A stretch of 64,000 nt of DNA from the NCBI RefSeq assembly GCF_003318255.1, contig NZ_QOCF01000031.1, positions 124,001-188,000 on the forward strand, read 5' to 3'. The position numbers were made by a program, and so were the translations under genes. Positions 16,715 through 25,306 of this stretch are shown piece after piece. The notes beneath the pieces were generated by a model that was not told the origin of the DNA, did not search any database, and saw nothing but the letters and a program-made list of their open reading frames with translations. Source of the DNA: Ruegeria sp. A3M17 (GTDB lineage: Bacteria; Pseudomonadota; Alphaproteobacteria; Rhodobacterales; Rhodobacteraceae). The first letter of the stretch is position 1; every line of letters starts with the position of its first letter.

Positions 16715-17728
16715 ATGGCAAATATCGTGACCTTTCAGACAGAAAAAAAACTCGTCTCTGCACTTCACACCGCATTGGATTCCGCGACAGAACAAGAAAT
16801 CCCGAAGGTAATGAGCCAATACTGCGCCCCGGAACTGAAGTGGCGCGGCTTTCATCCATTCAACGAAATCAATGGCGCCGAACAGGTTGCCCAGAAATTC
16901 TGGCAACCACTAAAGAGCTGCCTGACCCGCATGCAGAACCGAGTAGATATCCTGTTTGCGGGGCAAAACTCGCTGCACGACGAGGCTGACGTCTGGGTCG
17001 TGTCCATGGGGCATTTGATGGGGCTGTTCGATCGCCCGTGGCTGGGCATTCGCCCAACTGGCAAGCTGGCATTCCTGCGCTATTGCGCGTTCTACAAGGT
17101 CGCCGGTGACAGGATTGTCGAAACAGCAATGTATTTCGACATACCGCACCTGATGGTGCAAGCCGGACAGAATCCGTTCCCCCCACAAACAGCGGCGCAT
17201 TTGGTGCAACCCGGACCAAGACCCCATGACGGCCTGCTGCTGAACGCACAACCCGCTGAAGAAGGCGAAAAGACGCTGGCGGTCATCAACGCGATGATCT
17301 CGGATCTCGGGCAATGGGACAGTGGGTTGTCGCTTGAGGATGAATTGGCCCAAACTTGGCACCAAGACATGATCTGGTGGGGACCCGAAGGGATCGGCGC
17401 GACCTACACGATAGAACGCTATGCCAAGCAACACTCAGGCCCGTTCCGCGCCGCTTTTGCAAACCGATCAAAGACCAATCATGTCTGCCGCCTGGCCGAG
17501 GGACACTATGGCGGCTTCTTTGGCTGGCCCAACTTCACGGCCACTCTGTCCGGAGGTTTCATGGGCATGCCGGCCACTGGAAAACCCGGCGAATTCAGGG
17601 TGATCGATATCTATCGCCGCGCTGGTGACAAACTGGCCGAAAACTGGGTCTTCATAGACCTGTTGCACTTCTGGAAAGCGCAAGGTGTCGATATTCTGGA
17701 ACGCACCACGGGGATCGAAACGTTATGA
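16715..17728 (+). CDS. SnoaL-like two-domain protein (fourth copy)
   Basis: The 337-residue protein from the ATG at 16715 has two SnoaL/NTF2-fold halves: residues about 15-150 (KWRGFHPFNEINGAEQVAQKFW to GRIVETAMYFDIP-like text) and about 185-330 (WWGPEGIGATYTIERYAKQH to GDKLAENWVFIDLLHFW). The WGPEGIG and GxFRxAF stretches parallel those of the product at 8934-9986, so they are probably paralogues. It is transcribed away from the importer operon and overlaps the amidohydrolase gene by four bases. The ribosome-binding site is weak. Reaction unknown. Confidence 0.8.
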   Translation: MANIVTFQTEKKLVSALHTALDSATEQEIPKVMSQYCAPELKWRGFHPFNEINGAEQVAQKFWQPLKSCLTRMQNRVDILFAGQNSLHDEADVWVVSMGHLMGLFDRPWLGIRPTGKLAFLRYCAFYKVAGDRIVETAMYFDIPHLMVQAGQNPFPPQTAAHLVQPGPRPHDGLLLNAQPAEEGEKTLAVINAMISDLGQWDSGLSLEDELAQTWHQDMIWWGPEGIGATYTIERYAKQHSGPFRAAFANRSKTNHVCRLAEGHYGGFFGWPNFTATLSGGFMGMPATGKPGEFRVIDIYRRAGDKLAENWVFIDLLHFWKAQGVDILERTTGIETL

Positions 17729-18597
17729 GAATAGATGCACATCACCACCTGTGGGACCTCACTGCAGTGACCTACCCTTGGCTCATGGAAAAGGGCGTCG
17801 CTCGATTCTTTGGCGACCCCTCCCCCATCCAACGAAACTATTTGCTGCCGGAATTTCGTGCAGAAGCCGAAGCCGAGAGTTTCGGCGCTTCGGTCCATAT
17901 TCAGGTAGGCGCGGCTGACCCCTGGGCCGAAGCGCGATGGGTGCAATCAGTGGCCGACCAGTTCCCGGACTGGCCCTTGGTGCAAGTGGCCTTCTGCGAT
18001 CTGACCGCTAATGATCTGGACAAACAACTCGACAGCCTTCAAACCCTGCCGTCTGTACGCGGCGTTCGACAGATCATCGGCCGCGCTCCGGGCGAGGATG
18101 CAATCACCGGCACAAACACGCTGCTTGAAGACCCAAAGTTCTTGGCTGGTCTGAAACAACTGGGCTCACGCGGGCTATCCTTCGATCTTCAATTGCTGCC
18201 TGAGTTAATGGAAATGACCGCAGATGTGTTGTCGCAGGCCCCAGAAACCCGGATTGCTCTTTGCCATGCAGGGTCCCCCCACGACCGAACCGCACAAGGC
18301 TTGCAGAGATGGGCGGACGGGTTAAAAACGTTATCAAACCTACCGCAAATCTGTTGCAAACTCTCCGGCCTCGGAATGTTTGATCATAACTGGAGCGCTG
18401 AAAGCGTCTCACCAATCGTTGCAACCTGCCTGTCACAGTTTGGTGCCGACCGTTGCATGTTCGGGTCGAATTTTCCGGTCGACAGCCTCAGTTCAACTTA
18501 CAAAGAAGTTGTTTCCAGGCACCAGGAACTCATCCCGGCATCAAACCAGGACGATGTGTTCCACGGCACGGCAAAACGCTTCTATCGCTTTGAATAG
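17725..18597 (+). CDS. Amidohydrolase-family (lactonase-like) enzyme
   Basis: The 290-residue protein begins with the metal-binding HHH/HxH strand of the amidohydrolase-2 superfamily (RIDAHHHLWD), has the barrel strand VRGVRQII, the His strand ALCHAGSP, and ends with FGSNFPVDSL, where the final Asp ligand sits. This profile matches 2-pyrone-4,6-dicarboxylate hydrolases and sugar lactonases such as fuconolactonase. Coupled by a 4-base overlap to the SnoaL-like gene, it probably opens a lactone made earlier in the pathway. It is cytosolic, as there is no signal peptide. Confidence 0.88.
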   Translation: MRIDAHHHLWDLTAVTYPWLMEKGVARFFGDPSPIQRNYLLPEFRAEAEAESFGASVHIQVGAADPWAEARWVQSVADQFPDWPLVQVAFCDLTANDLDKQLDSLQTLPSVRGVRQIIGRAPGEDAITGTNTLLEDPKFLAGLKQLGSRGLSFDLQLLPELMEMTADVLSQAPETRIALCHAGSPHDRTAQGLQRWADGLKTLSNLPQICCKLSGLGMFDHNWSAESVSPIVATCLSQFGADRCMFGSNFPVDSLSSTYKEVVSRHQELIPASNQDDVFHGTAKRFYRFE

Positions 18598-18724
18598 CGC
18601 TGAAGCACACAAACCCATGTCTTTCGGTGCCATTTCAAAACGATTGCTTCGTTCTCGAAATGCCTGAAAGTGAGCCCTTTCTGACCAAAGCTGCATAGAC
18701 GAATGCCAGCAATTGGAACTTTGG

Positions 18725-19783
18725 CTATTTGCCCTGAGCGTGCATTTCACGCTTTCGGTTGCGGGTACGTTTTGTGGCGTCCTCGGACCCATCATGATAA
18801 GTTCCGAACCACTTATCCCAGGGCATTTCGGCATTGCCATAATTGCACTCGTAATAGCGATGATGAAGCTGGTGGAAAAATGCACCTATCAGCAAAGCCT
18901 GACGATCGCGCGCCCAAATCGCTTCGTATCCCGAATGAGACGACGCTGCGCCCAGCATCAGCCAGTAGCCGAGGAAAATCATGTGAACGGGATGGCTGGG
19001 CAAGATCAGAACAATCAAAATCGCGCTAAGATACCCGAAGGATTCGACCGGATGCATCGACATACCGGACCAAGGGCCGGTGTTGACGTTGCGGTGGTGC
19101 ACCGCGTGTACGTGCCTGTATATGAACGGCTGATGCAGAAATAGATGAACGGCATAAAAGTGAAAGCTTTGCCAAAGCGCCAATATCGGGAACAGCAGAA
19201 TGAACCACACAGGATGCGCGACAAAGCTGAGCGTGCCGATATAGTTGTTGGCGTACATCCAGCGCAGGAAGCATTCAAACATCGACAGGATGGTCGCACC
19301 AAAGACCATCGAGTAGTAGATGTTGTCCCAGGTCTGATAGCCGAATTTATACAGCGCATTCTTGCGCTTCATGTAGGGTCGGGGGTCGTATTTCAGCAAC
19401 TTGCCTTGCCCGTCGACACCGTAGAACCACATATGCAGCCCACCGGCGACGACCAACAGCAACACCCAATTGCGAATGAACACCCATGACATCCAGCCAA
19501 TGCCAATAATGGCCTGATCGGATCCGACGGGCTGCAACCAGAACGCCACCAGAAAAGCCAGTGCAAGATAGATCGAACGATCCGAAAATTGCAGCCAGTT
19601 CTGCCAGACCCATTTCCCCATCACGTCGAATTTGGGTGGCCAGTGCCAATAGGGGGCGTGCTTTACCGGAAGTTCCGGGTGCCAGTGCCATTCGCGGCTC
19701 ATGGGGGCGGGATCTTCGGAGGTATGAGCTGTTTTCCGAGCGTTCGTATCTGCGGTCGTCACGGGCCTTCCTTTCCTGAACAA
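18725..19783 (-). CDS. Sterol desaturase/fatty acid hydroxylase-family membrane protein
   Basis: The 352-residue protein has several transmembrane helices and the three histidine clusters of the family: HFYAVH, HAVHH and HQLHH, which bind a di-iron centre. The N-terminus is a hydrophilic segment rich in Trp, His and Pro. Members hydroxylate or desaturate unactivated C-H bonds in lipids, sterols or carotenoids, and some cleave ether lipids. It lies 79 bases downstream of the PanB-like gene on the same strand, so it may belong to the same operon. Its presence suggests that a hydrophobic or alkyl-ether substrate could feed the pathway, but this is only inference from position. Confidence 0.85.
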   Translation of the reverse strand: MFRKGRPVTTADTNARKTAHTSEDPAPMSREWHWHPELPVKHAPYWHWPPKFDVMGKWVWQNWLQFSDRSIYLALAFLVAFWLQPVGSDQAIIGIGWMSWVFIRNWVLLLVVAGGLHMWFYGVDGQGKLLKYDPRPYMKRKNALYKFGYQTWDNIYYSMVFGATILSMFECFLRWMYANNYIGTLSFVAHPVWFILLFPILALWQSFHFYAVHLFLHQPFIYRHVHAVHHRNVNTGPWSGMSMHPVESFGYLSAILIVLILPSHPVHMIFLGYWLMLGAASSHSGYEAIWARDRQALLIGAFFHQLHHRYYECNYGNAEMPWDKWFGTYHDGSEDATKRTRNRKREMHAQGK

Positions 19784-19862
19784 ATGTACCTTTTGGGTCA
19801 GGATGACGCCGGAGGCGGCTCATACGGGTATTTCCGTGACAGACGGCAGGTCATCGTGGGGC

Positions 19863-20699
19863 CTACTCGTGAAACGGGCGGCGCTTGTCCAGCGCTTCGC
19901 GTAGTTTTTCATGCTCGCCGGGCTTCATGCCGATGCTCGTCGCAGTGTCGGGATAACCGCCGTCCAGAACCGCGGTACGATAGGCGGTCAGACCCTTCAT
20001 CCTTTCGGCCTCCAGTTTGGTACGGGCACCCGCCATATCGGCAAAGGCCTTGGCATGACGCGGAGGGTTTGGGGTGTCGCCGCAAGCGTCTTCCTGGAAA
20101 AGGAAGATCACATCGGCAGCCCCGCCAGAACCGATTGAGTGGGTGATCAGCCCAGTACGCGGACTGATCTCTGCAATCGCCTCGTCGGCAACGCATTCCA
20201 ACTCGACGGCATAAGCACCAGCGTCTTCCAACCGTCGCAGATCCTCGACCAGTTGCATTGCTTCATACGCAGTGCGCCCATAGGCGCGCAATCCACCGAT
20301 CTGGGTCGACAGGCGGGGCACTAAACCCAGATGGCCCTGAACGGCCAGCCCTTCGTCGGCCAGCAGTTCCACGGCCTTGAAACTGCGCAACGTGTAAACC
20401 GCGTCTGCCCCGGCGGTGGCGGCACGTATACCAGCACGCAGGATGTCCTGATGGGTCTCATAATCGCTGGCCATCAGCGCGGCAGTCGTGAACGTGTCAG
20501 GCGCACCGGCGCGGACCTCGGCCAGATCGTGATCGACGATTGATAGATGATCAATGCCCGCGGCCTGAGCCGCGGCAGCCTCGGTGCGGTTCAGGGCGGT
20601 CGTCTGTACGAATTTACGCGTGCCCTTGCCTGCCTTGATATCCGCCACCGTCAGGTTACGTGTCGCCGGGTGCCCACCAAAAGTATAGATCCGTTTCAA
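19863..20699 (-). CDS. PanB-like (ketopantoate hydroxymethyltransferase superfamily) protein
   Basis: The 278-residue protein aligns by eye with PanB through VQGHLGLVPR, IGGLRAYGR, LEDAGAYAVELECV (catalytic Glu region) and SIGSGGAAD. The N-terminal half diverges: the VKIEGG strand that carries a Lys and a magnesium-ligand Glu in PanB reads VYTLRSF here, and the usual DLPFMAY ligand strand is not recognisable. It therefore belongs to the PEP/pyruvate barrel superfamily but may not use tetrahydrofolate formaldehyde transfer. It lies 16 bases after the HIBADH-like gene. It may be a retro-aldol or lyase step, with housekeeping PanB expected elsewhere. Confidence 0.78.
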   Translation of the reverse strand: MKRIYTFGGHPATRNLTVADIKAGKGTRKFVQTTALNRTEAAAAQAAGIDHLSIVDHDLAEVRAGAPDTFTTAALMASDYETHQDILRAGIRAATAGADAVYTLRSFKAVELLADEGLAVQGHLGLVPRLSTQIGGLRAYGRTAYEAMQLVEDLRRLEDAGAYAVELECVADEAIAEISPRTGLITHSIGSGGAADVIFLFQEDACGDTPNPPRHAKAFADMAGARTKLEAERMKGLTAYRTAVLDGGYPDTATSIGMKPGEHEKLREALDKRRPFHE

Positions 20700-20715
20700 A
20701 ACCGCTGTCCTTTTT

Positions 20716-21681
20716 TTATTCAGCGGCTTTGCGTTCAGAGCCTTGCGGGATCACCTCATAACCGGGTTCTTCCGGCTCATCATCCATCATTTCCGGCGGG
20801 AAACCGGGGGCGAGAATGTCCAGACCGGTGGCCTCTTCCAGACGTTTGATGATGTTGGGCGAATAACAACGCTCGCCATAGCGTTCGATGCCGTCTTCAA
20901 AGATCTGAACCAGCATAGGCGAGATTTCCAGCGGCACATTGTGACGGTCAGCCACCTGCTGGAACAGACCGGCATCCTTTTTGACCAGATCCATGGTGAA
21001 AGAAATGTCCCGGCTGCCGTTCAGGATCACCTGGCTTTCGGTTTCATGGACGAAAGACGTGCCGGAGCTGATCTTCATCGCCTCATAGGTCGTGTTGAGG
21101 TCCATACCGGCCGCCTTGGCGGTGACCAGCGCTTCGCAGCAGGTGACAAGATTGGCCGTGGCCAGATAGTTCGTCACGACTTTCAGCACCGAAGCCGAGC
21201 CCAGATCGCCGGTGTGCAGAATGCGGCGACCCATGGTTTTCAGGAAAGGCGCGATACGGTCAAACGTGGCACGGTCGCAGCCCGCAAAGATCGAGATATT
21301 GCCCGTCGCCGCACGGTGGCATCCACCCGAAACCGGGCAATCCACGGCTGCGCCTCCTGCGTCCATCACCATTGCGCCCAGGCGTTTTACCTCAGCTTCG
21401 TCAGTGGTGGACATCTCCATCCAGATTTTGCCCGGCTTCACCTCGGACAGCATCTGTTGCATGACAGCATCCGAAGCGGCGGGCGATGGCAAACAGGTGA
21501 TTACGGCGTCGCAATCGCGCATCAGTTGGGCCGGGCTTTCACCCCGGGTCGCCCCACGCGAAACGAAATCATCCACAAGTTCGGGGTTGAGGTCATGCAC
21601 CGTTAGATCAATGCCATTGCGCAGCAAACTGCCACTGAGTTTCCCGCCGACATTTCCAAGGCCAATAAATCCAACTTTCAT
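20716..21681 (-). CDS. 3-hydroxyisobutyrate dehydrogenase-like NAD(P)-dependent reductase
   Basis: The 321-residue protein starts at the ATG at 21679-21681, directly before the Rossmann motif VGFIGLGNVGG; an in-frame upstream start at 21786 adds 35 residues without family resemblance. Further hallmarks are the substrate loop DCPVSGG and the catalytic Lys in ASVLKVVTNYL. This beta-hydroxyacid dehydrogenase family includes tartronate semialdehyde reductase, hydroxyisobutyrate dehydrogenase and related enzymes. The C-terminal tail is extended and acidic. It is divergent from the LysR gene at 21815, with 133 bases between, and it is the first gene of the operon with the PanB-like protein. Together they could interconvert a branched hydroxyacid and its aldol products. 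Confidence 0.87.
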   Translation of the reverse strand: MKVGFIGLGNVGGKLSGSLLRNGIDLTVHDLNPELVDDFVSRGATRGESPAQLMRDCDAVITCLPSPAASDAVMQQMLSEVKPGKIWMEMSTTDEAEVKRLGAMVMDAGGAAVDCPVSGGCHRAATGNISIFAGCDRATFDRIAPFLKTMGRRILHTGDLGSASVLKVVTNYLATANLVTCCEALVTAKAAGMDLNTTYEAMKISSGTSFVHETESQVILNGSRDISFTMDLVKKDAGLFQQVADRHNVPLEISPMLVQIFEDGIERYGERCYSPNIIKRLEEATGLDILAPGFPPEMMDDEPEEPGYEVIPQGSERKAAE

Positions 21682-21814
21682 GCGCGTGGTTCCCTGTTTC
21701 AATTCCCGCCGGGTGATCGGCAAAGATGTTACTTCGCAAAAAGTACAAACGTTGATGGCATTGTGTAAAACGAATAAAACCGGCAAGTATCAGCGAAAAT
21801 TTTTGGTGCTAAGT

Positions 21815-22690
21815 ATGCCGCAATCTCCTAACCCTATCTGGCTTCGCTCCTTTGAATGCGCCGCGCGGCATCTGAGCTTTACTGCCGCCGCGGCTGAGCT
21901 GGGTATCACGCAATCGGCACTCAGCCTGCATGTCCGCTCGTTGGAGGCGCAACTTGGTTGCCCCTTATTCTATCGCGCCGCACGCAACCTAAGCCTGACC
22001 GAAGTTGGTCAGGCATACGCTTTTTCTGTGCGGCAAGCCCTAAGAGATATCGATCTGTCAACGATCAGCCTGTTCGGATCAAACCAGAAGCACGAGCTGG
22101 TCGTACGCGCGCCAATATCCACGGCGACCTTGTTTCTCGCTCACAAGTTGCCCGAGTTTTTGCGGATCCACCCAGATATTTCCATAAAGCTGGTCTCGAA
22201 CATTTGGGCTGAATCCGCAGGCCGTGAAAATGTCGATGTCGAGTTGCGGGTGGGAAGTGGTGAGTGGACTGATATCCCTGCTCGGAAAATATCCACTGAA
22301 CAGATCGTCCGTATTGCCCCCAAGATATCTGGGGGAAAAGCCCCTTCCACCGAAGATCTGCAACAACAGCCGCTCATTCACATTCTGGGATTCCAACAAA
22401 TGTGGGAACGGTATTTTTCCGCAATCGGGGTTCAACAAACCCAGTACGCATCGACCTTTGTAGTCGACACGACAATTGCGGCGGTGGACATCGTGGCCGC
22501 AGGTGGCGGCAACGCGATCGTTATCGAGAGGTTTGCCAAAACCGCCATTGAGACCGGAAGAAAGGTCGCCATAGTTGGTGAAGCAGTTCCAATAGAACAG
22601 AGTCACTATTTGATTGCGGGGCAAAACTCAAAAGCGGATGCAGTGGCCAAACAGCGTTTCGGAGCTTGGCTGGAAGACATCTTTCGGTAA
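21815..22690 (+). CDS. LysR-family (GcvA-like) transcriptional regulator, paralogue of the one at 816
   Basis: The 291-residue protein starts at the ATG at 21815; a much longer open frame upstream is antisense to the reductase gene. It has the HTH (LSFTAAAAELGITQSALSLH) and a LysR effector domain. It shares WLRxFExAARHLSFTAA, QLGxxLFxRxA and STxxLFG with the regulator at 816-1685, so the two genes arose by duplication. Being divergent from the HIBADH-like/PanB-like operon, it probably activates that operon. Confidence 0.92.
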   Translation: MPQSPNPIWLRSFECAARHLSFTAAAAELGITQSALSLHVRSLEAQLGCPLFYRAARNLSLTEVGQAYAFSVRQALRDIDLSTISLFGSNQKHELVVRAPISTATLFLAHKLPEFLRIHPDISIKLVSNIWAESAGRENVDVELRVGSGEWTDIPARKISTEQIVRIAPKISGGKAPSTEDLQQQPLIHILGFQQMWERYFSAIGVQQTQYASTFVVDTTIAAVDIVAAGGGNAIVIERFAKTAIETGRKVAIVGEAVPIEQSHYLIAGQNSKADAVAKQRFGAWLEDIFR

Positions 22691-23156
22691 ACCAAAACTT
22701 CTTCGTCCAAACGGGTTGTGTTCGTGCGTGTTCAGCTCTGATATTTTTGGGATACTGATGGGAGCTTCAACGGTCAAGCCTCCGCGCTGGACGGCATTCG
22801 GACGTCAGCGCGGCGAAATTTGCCTTGTAGTGCATTTTCCCAGTTCGAAGTAAGCGCAGCGAATATTGGGAATAAGCGCCAGATCACTCCGCAGATACCA
22901 GTCATCTACATTTCCGTGCACAACGACGGAACATGAACCCGTGCCGACGTCGAATGAGATGCTGAGAACGTTCAATGCATCTGCCCCAAGGGACATGCGC
23001 TAAAGCAGCTTCCAAGGAACTACTCTGATCCAATCCGGGAATTGGCGACTAAAGGGGGGCGCGCGGACGTCTGATTGGTCGAACGAAAGGTGGGATGAAC
23101 AGAACAACAATCAATTTAGATTGGGACCCACAGAATGACTAAGCCTCAACACTTTT
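22691..23156. other. Intergenic stretch, no supported gene
   Basis: These 466 bases lie between the ends of the LysR gene and the IclR gene, which are convergent. A minus-strand frame of 63 codons (22805-22996) is open, and its text (VVVHGNVDDWYLRSDL) is not obviously random, but it lacks a family match that I recognise and has no clear ribosome-binding site. It may be a gene remnant. Confidence 0.4.
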
Positions 23157-23936
23157 CTATGAGGCCAGCAATCCCGATATTTTGGAGGCTCCAAACTGCA
23201 ACAGCGAAAGGAACTGCATCAAACTGTCCAATTCGTGACGCTGGGTTGGCGCGTGAACAGACAATGTAGCCACAAGCCTTTCGTGCTCATCTAGAACAGG
23301 GACAGCTATGGCGGTCATCCCGGGCATGAATTCTTCGTCGTCCGTTGAATACCCTCTTTGCGCGATGTTCAGGATTTCGGCGCGCAGAGCTTCTGGGTCA
23401 GTTATTGTTTTCTTAGTGTTCGCGTTCAGCTTACGAGCGGACAGAAACCCGTCCAACGTGTTCTCACGAAGCGTAGACAGGTACATCTTGCCGCTGGCCG
23501 TGCAATGAAACGGAACCTGAGTGCCGATCGGCAATTGAATCCTCAGGGGCCATTTCGTTTCTACCCGGTCCAGATATATCATTCCTTCCCGATCCGGGAT
23601 GGCGAGGTTGCAGGTCTCGCCAATTTCATCGGCGATGCCCCGAAGGATCGCAAGGCGGGCTGTCCGAAGGTGTTCCGACGAGACCGTGTTGACCGACAGC
23701 TGCCGCAATCGTGGCCCGGGACCATAGGACCGGCCATCCAGATCACGTTGAAGGAACCCTTCGGCCTCAGCCGTTAGAAGCAGGCGATGTACTGTCGGTT
23801 TTGCCAAACCCAATGATTCAATCAGGTCTGATGGTTTGACTGCGACCCCACGCTTTGCAACCTCTTCAAGGATCAACAGCAAACGCAGGTTCGTCGGGAT
23901 TTGGGATTCTTTCTCTCGCCTGTCTGCGTTTGCCAT
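23157..23936 (-). CDS. IclR-family transcriptional regulator
   Basis: The 259-residue protein has an N-terminal winged helix (VAVKPSDLIESLGLAKPTVHRLLLTAEAEGFL) and the IclR effector domain (CNLAIPDREGMIYLDRVE, then PFHCTASGKMYLS and GYSTDDEEFMPGMTAIAVPV). It is 11 bases after the DctM gene on the same strand, so it ends the TRAP operon and probably controls it and the divergent GMC oxidoreductase in response to the imported acid or its metabolite. Confidence 0.92.
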   Translation of the reverse strand: MANADRREKESQIPTNLRLLLILEEVAKRGVAVKPSDLIESLGLAKPTVHRLLLTAEAEGFLQRDLDGRSYGPGPRLRQLSVNTVSSEHLRTARLAILRGIADEIGETCNLAIPDREGMIYLDRVETKWPLRIQLPIGTQVPFHCTASGKMYLSTLRENTLDGFLSARKLNANTKKTITDPEALRAEILNIAQRGYSTDDEEFMPGMTAIAVPVLDEHERLVATLSVHAPTQRHELDSLMQFLSLLQFGASKISGLLAS

Positions 23937-23947
23937 CCCGCTAAACT

Positions 23948-25306
23948 CTAGTTGTTTGGCAACAAGATCAAGGCCAGATCAGGCACCAGAGAGACCAAAA
24001 TCCACACAGACAGCAAAGCCACAAGATACGGCACAGTGTAGCGCAGCAGCCGGAAGTAAGGCACACCTGTCACACCGGACGCAACATAGAGGTTCAGGCC
24101 ATAAGGCGGTGTGATGAACCCAATCGATGCGCCAACAAGGAAGATCACCGAGAAATGGATCGGATCGACCCCTACCGACGCAGCAATTGGCGCGAGGATC
24201 GGCGCAAGGATAATCGTCACCGGCAAGCTTTCCAGCACCATGCCTGAGAAGAAGACGATGACCATCGATGTGAACAGAACCGCGTAATATCCTCCCATCG
24301 AAGTCACGAAATCTCCGATCGTTTGTTGTGCTCCAAGCAGCGACAGAATTTGCTGCATGACCACCGAGATCGCGATCAGCGGCGCAAGGATTCCCGTGAT
24401 CTGGGCCGAGCGGATCACGATCGAGGGGATCTCAGGGATCGTGAATCCTTCGACAACCAGCATTTCGGCAAAGCTCTTGTCTGTGGGCGAGATATTATCC
24501 CGCGCGCCCATAATCCGGTTGATCGGATAGCTGACCAAGCCCGCGATGACACAGAAGCCAACGGTAACACCCGCCGCCTCGGTCGGTGAGAATTTGCCTG
24601 TATAGATGCCCCAAAGCACGAGACCGATGGCGAAAAAGCCGAGCCATGCACCAAATGCCGTTTTGAGAATCCGGTTCAGTTGCAGCGGGATCAGGTGCCC
24701 CCATCCGTTGATCCGGCAGATGATCCAGCACGCAAATTGCATGCCAAAAACCATAAGCGCACCAGGTATGATACCGGCGACGAACAGCTCGGAAATGGGC
24801 AGGTTCATCAAGAACCCGTAGACGATGAAGATGATGGATGGCGGGATGATGATCCCAACCGTACCGCCCGCCGCCGCCGTGGCCGCGCTAAAGCGTTCGT
24901 CATAGCCGCCTTTAACCATCTCAGGGTGCAGCATTGATCCGATGGTTGCGGTCGTTGCGGAGTTCGACCCGGAAATCGCCGCAAACAATCCACATGCCCC
25001 AAGGGATGCCATAGCCAGCCCGCCGCGTATCCAGCCTAAGCAGGAGTAAGCAAAATCGCTCAGCCGCCTTGCAATACCCGATTTGTTGATCAGATCACCG
25101 GTCAGGATGAACAGCGGCATCGCCAACAGGGCGAAGCCTTTGTTGAACACGTTCAGCAGCTCTGCACCCATATTGTCGAGTGTCAAACCCAGAACGAATG
25201 AGCATCCGATCACCCAGTATCCGATGACCAGCAGTACCGGTACGCCCAACATGAACAGAAACGTCACGCCCAGCGAAATTAGTGTAACCAAAGTTCCGTC
25301 TGTCAT
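23948..25306 (-). CDS. dctM: TRAP transporter large permease (DctM-like)
   Basis: This 452-residue, highly hydrophobic protein has about twelve predicted helices and the TRAP large-subunit features, e.g. GFALLAMPLFILTGDLINKSG, an SGSNSATTATIGSM loop, IIPPSIIFIVYG and the closing GFITPPYGLNLYVASGV. It forms the sodium-coupled channel with the small subunit, whose gene it overlaps by one base. The pair works with the Tat-type receptor at 26038. Confidence 0.93.
   Translation of the reverse strand: MTDGTLVTLISLGVTFLFMLGVPVLLVIGYWVIGCSFVLGLTLDNMGAELLNVFNKGFALLAMPLFILTGDLINKSGIARRLSDFAYSCLGWIRGGLAMASLGACGLFAAISGSNSATTATIGSMLHPEMVKGGYDERFSAATAAAGGTVGIIIPPSIIFIVYGFLMNLPISELFVAGIIPGALMVFGMQFACWIICRINGWGHLIPLQLNRILKTAFGAWLGFFAIGLVLWGIYTGKFSPTEAAGVTVGFCVIAGLVSYPINRIMGARDNISPTDKSFAEMLVVEGFTIPEIPSIVIRSAQITGILAPLIAISVVMQQILSLLGAQQTIGDFVTSMGGYYAVLFTSMVIVFFSGMVLESLPVTIILAPILAPIAASVGVDPIHFSVIFLVGASIGFITPPYGLNLYVASGVTGVPYFRLLRYTVPYLVALLSVWILVSLVPDLALILLPNN

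Noticed and set aside
20743-21606. Plus-strand open frame of 287 codons
   Set aside because: It is antisense to the HIBADH-like gene and has no family features; His/Arg/Gln-rich composition is typical of shadow frames in GC-rich genes.
21212-21814. Long N-terminal extension of the LysR gene at 21815
   Set aside because: The extension is antisense to the reductase gene and contains no LysR-like sequence; the HTH starts right after the ATG at 21815.
22805-22996. Minus-strand 63-codon frame
   Set aside because: It is open and not obviously random, but has no ribosome-binding site, no family and lies in a gene-poor gap; possible remnant only.
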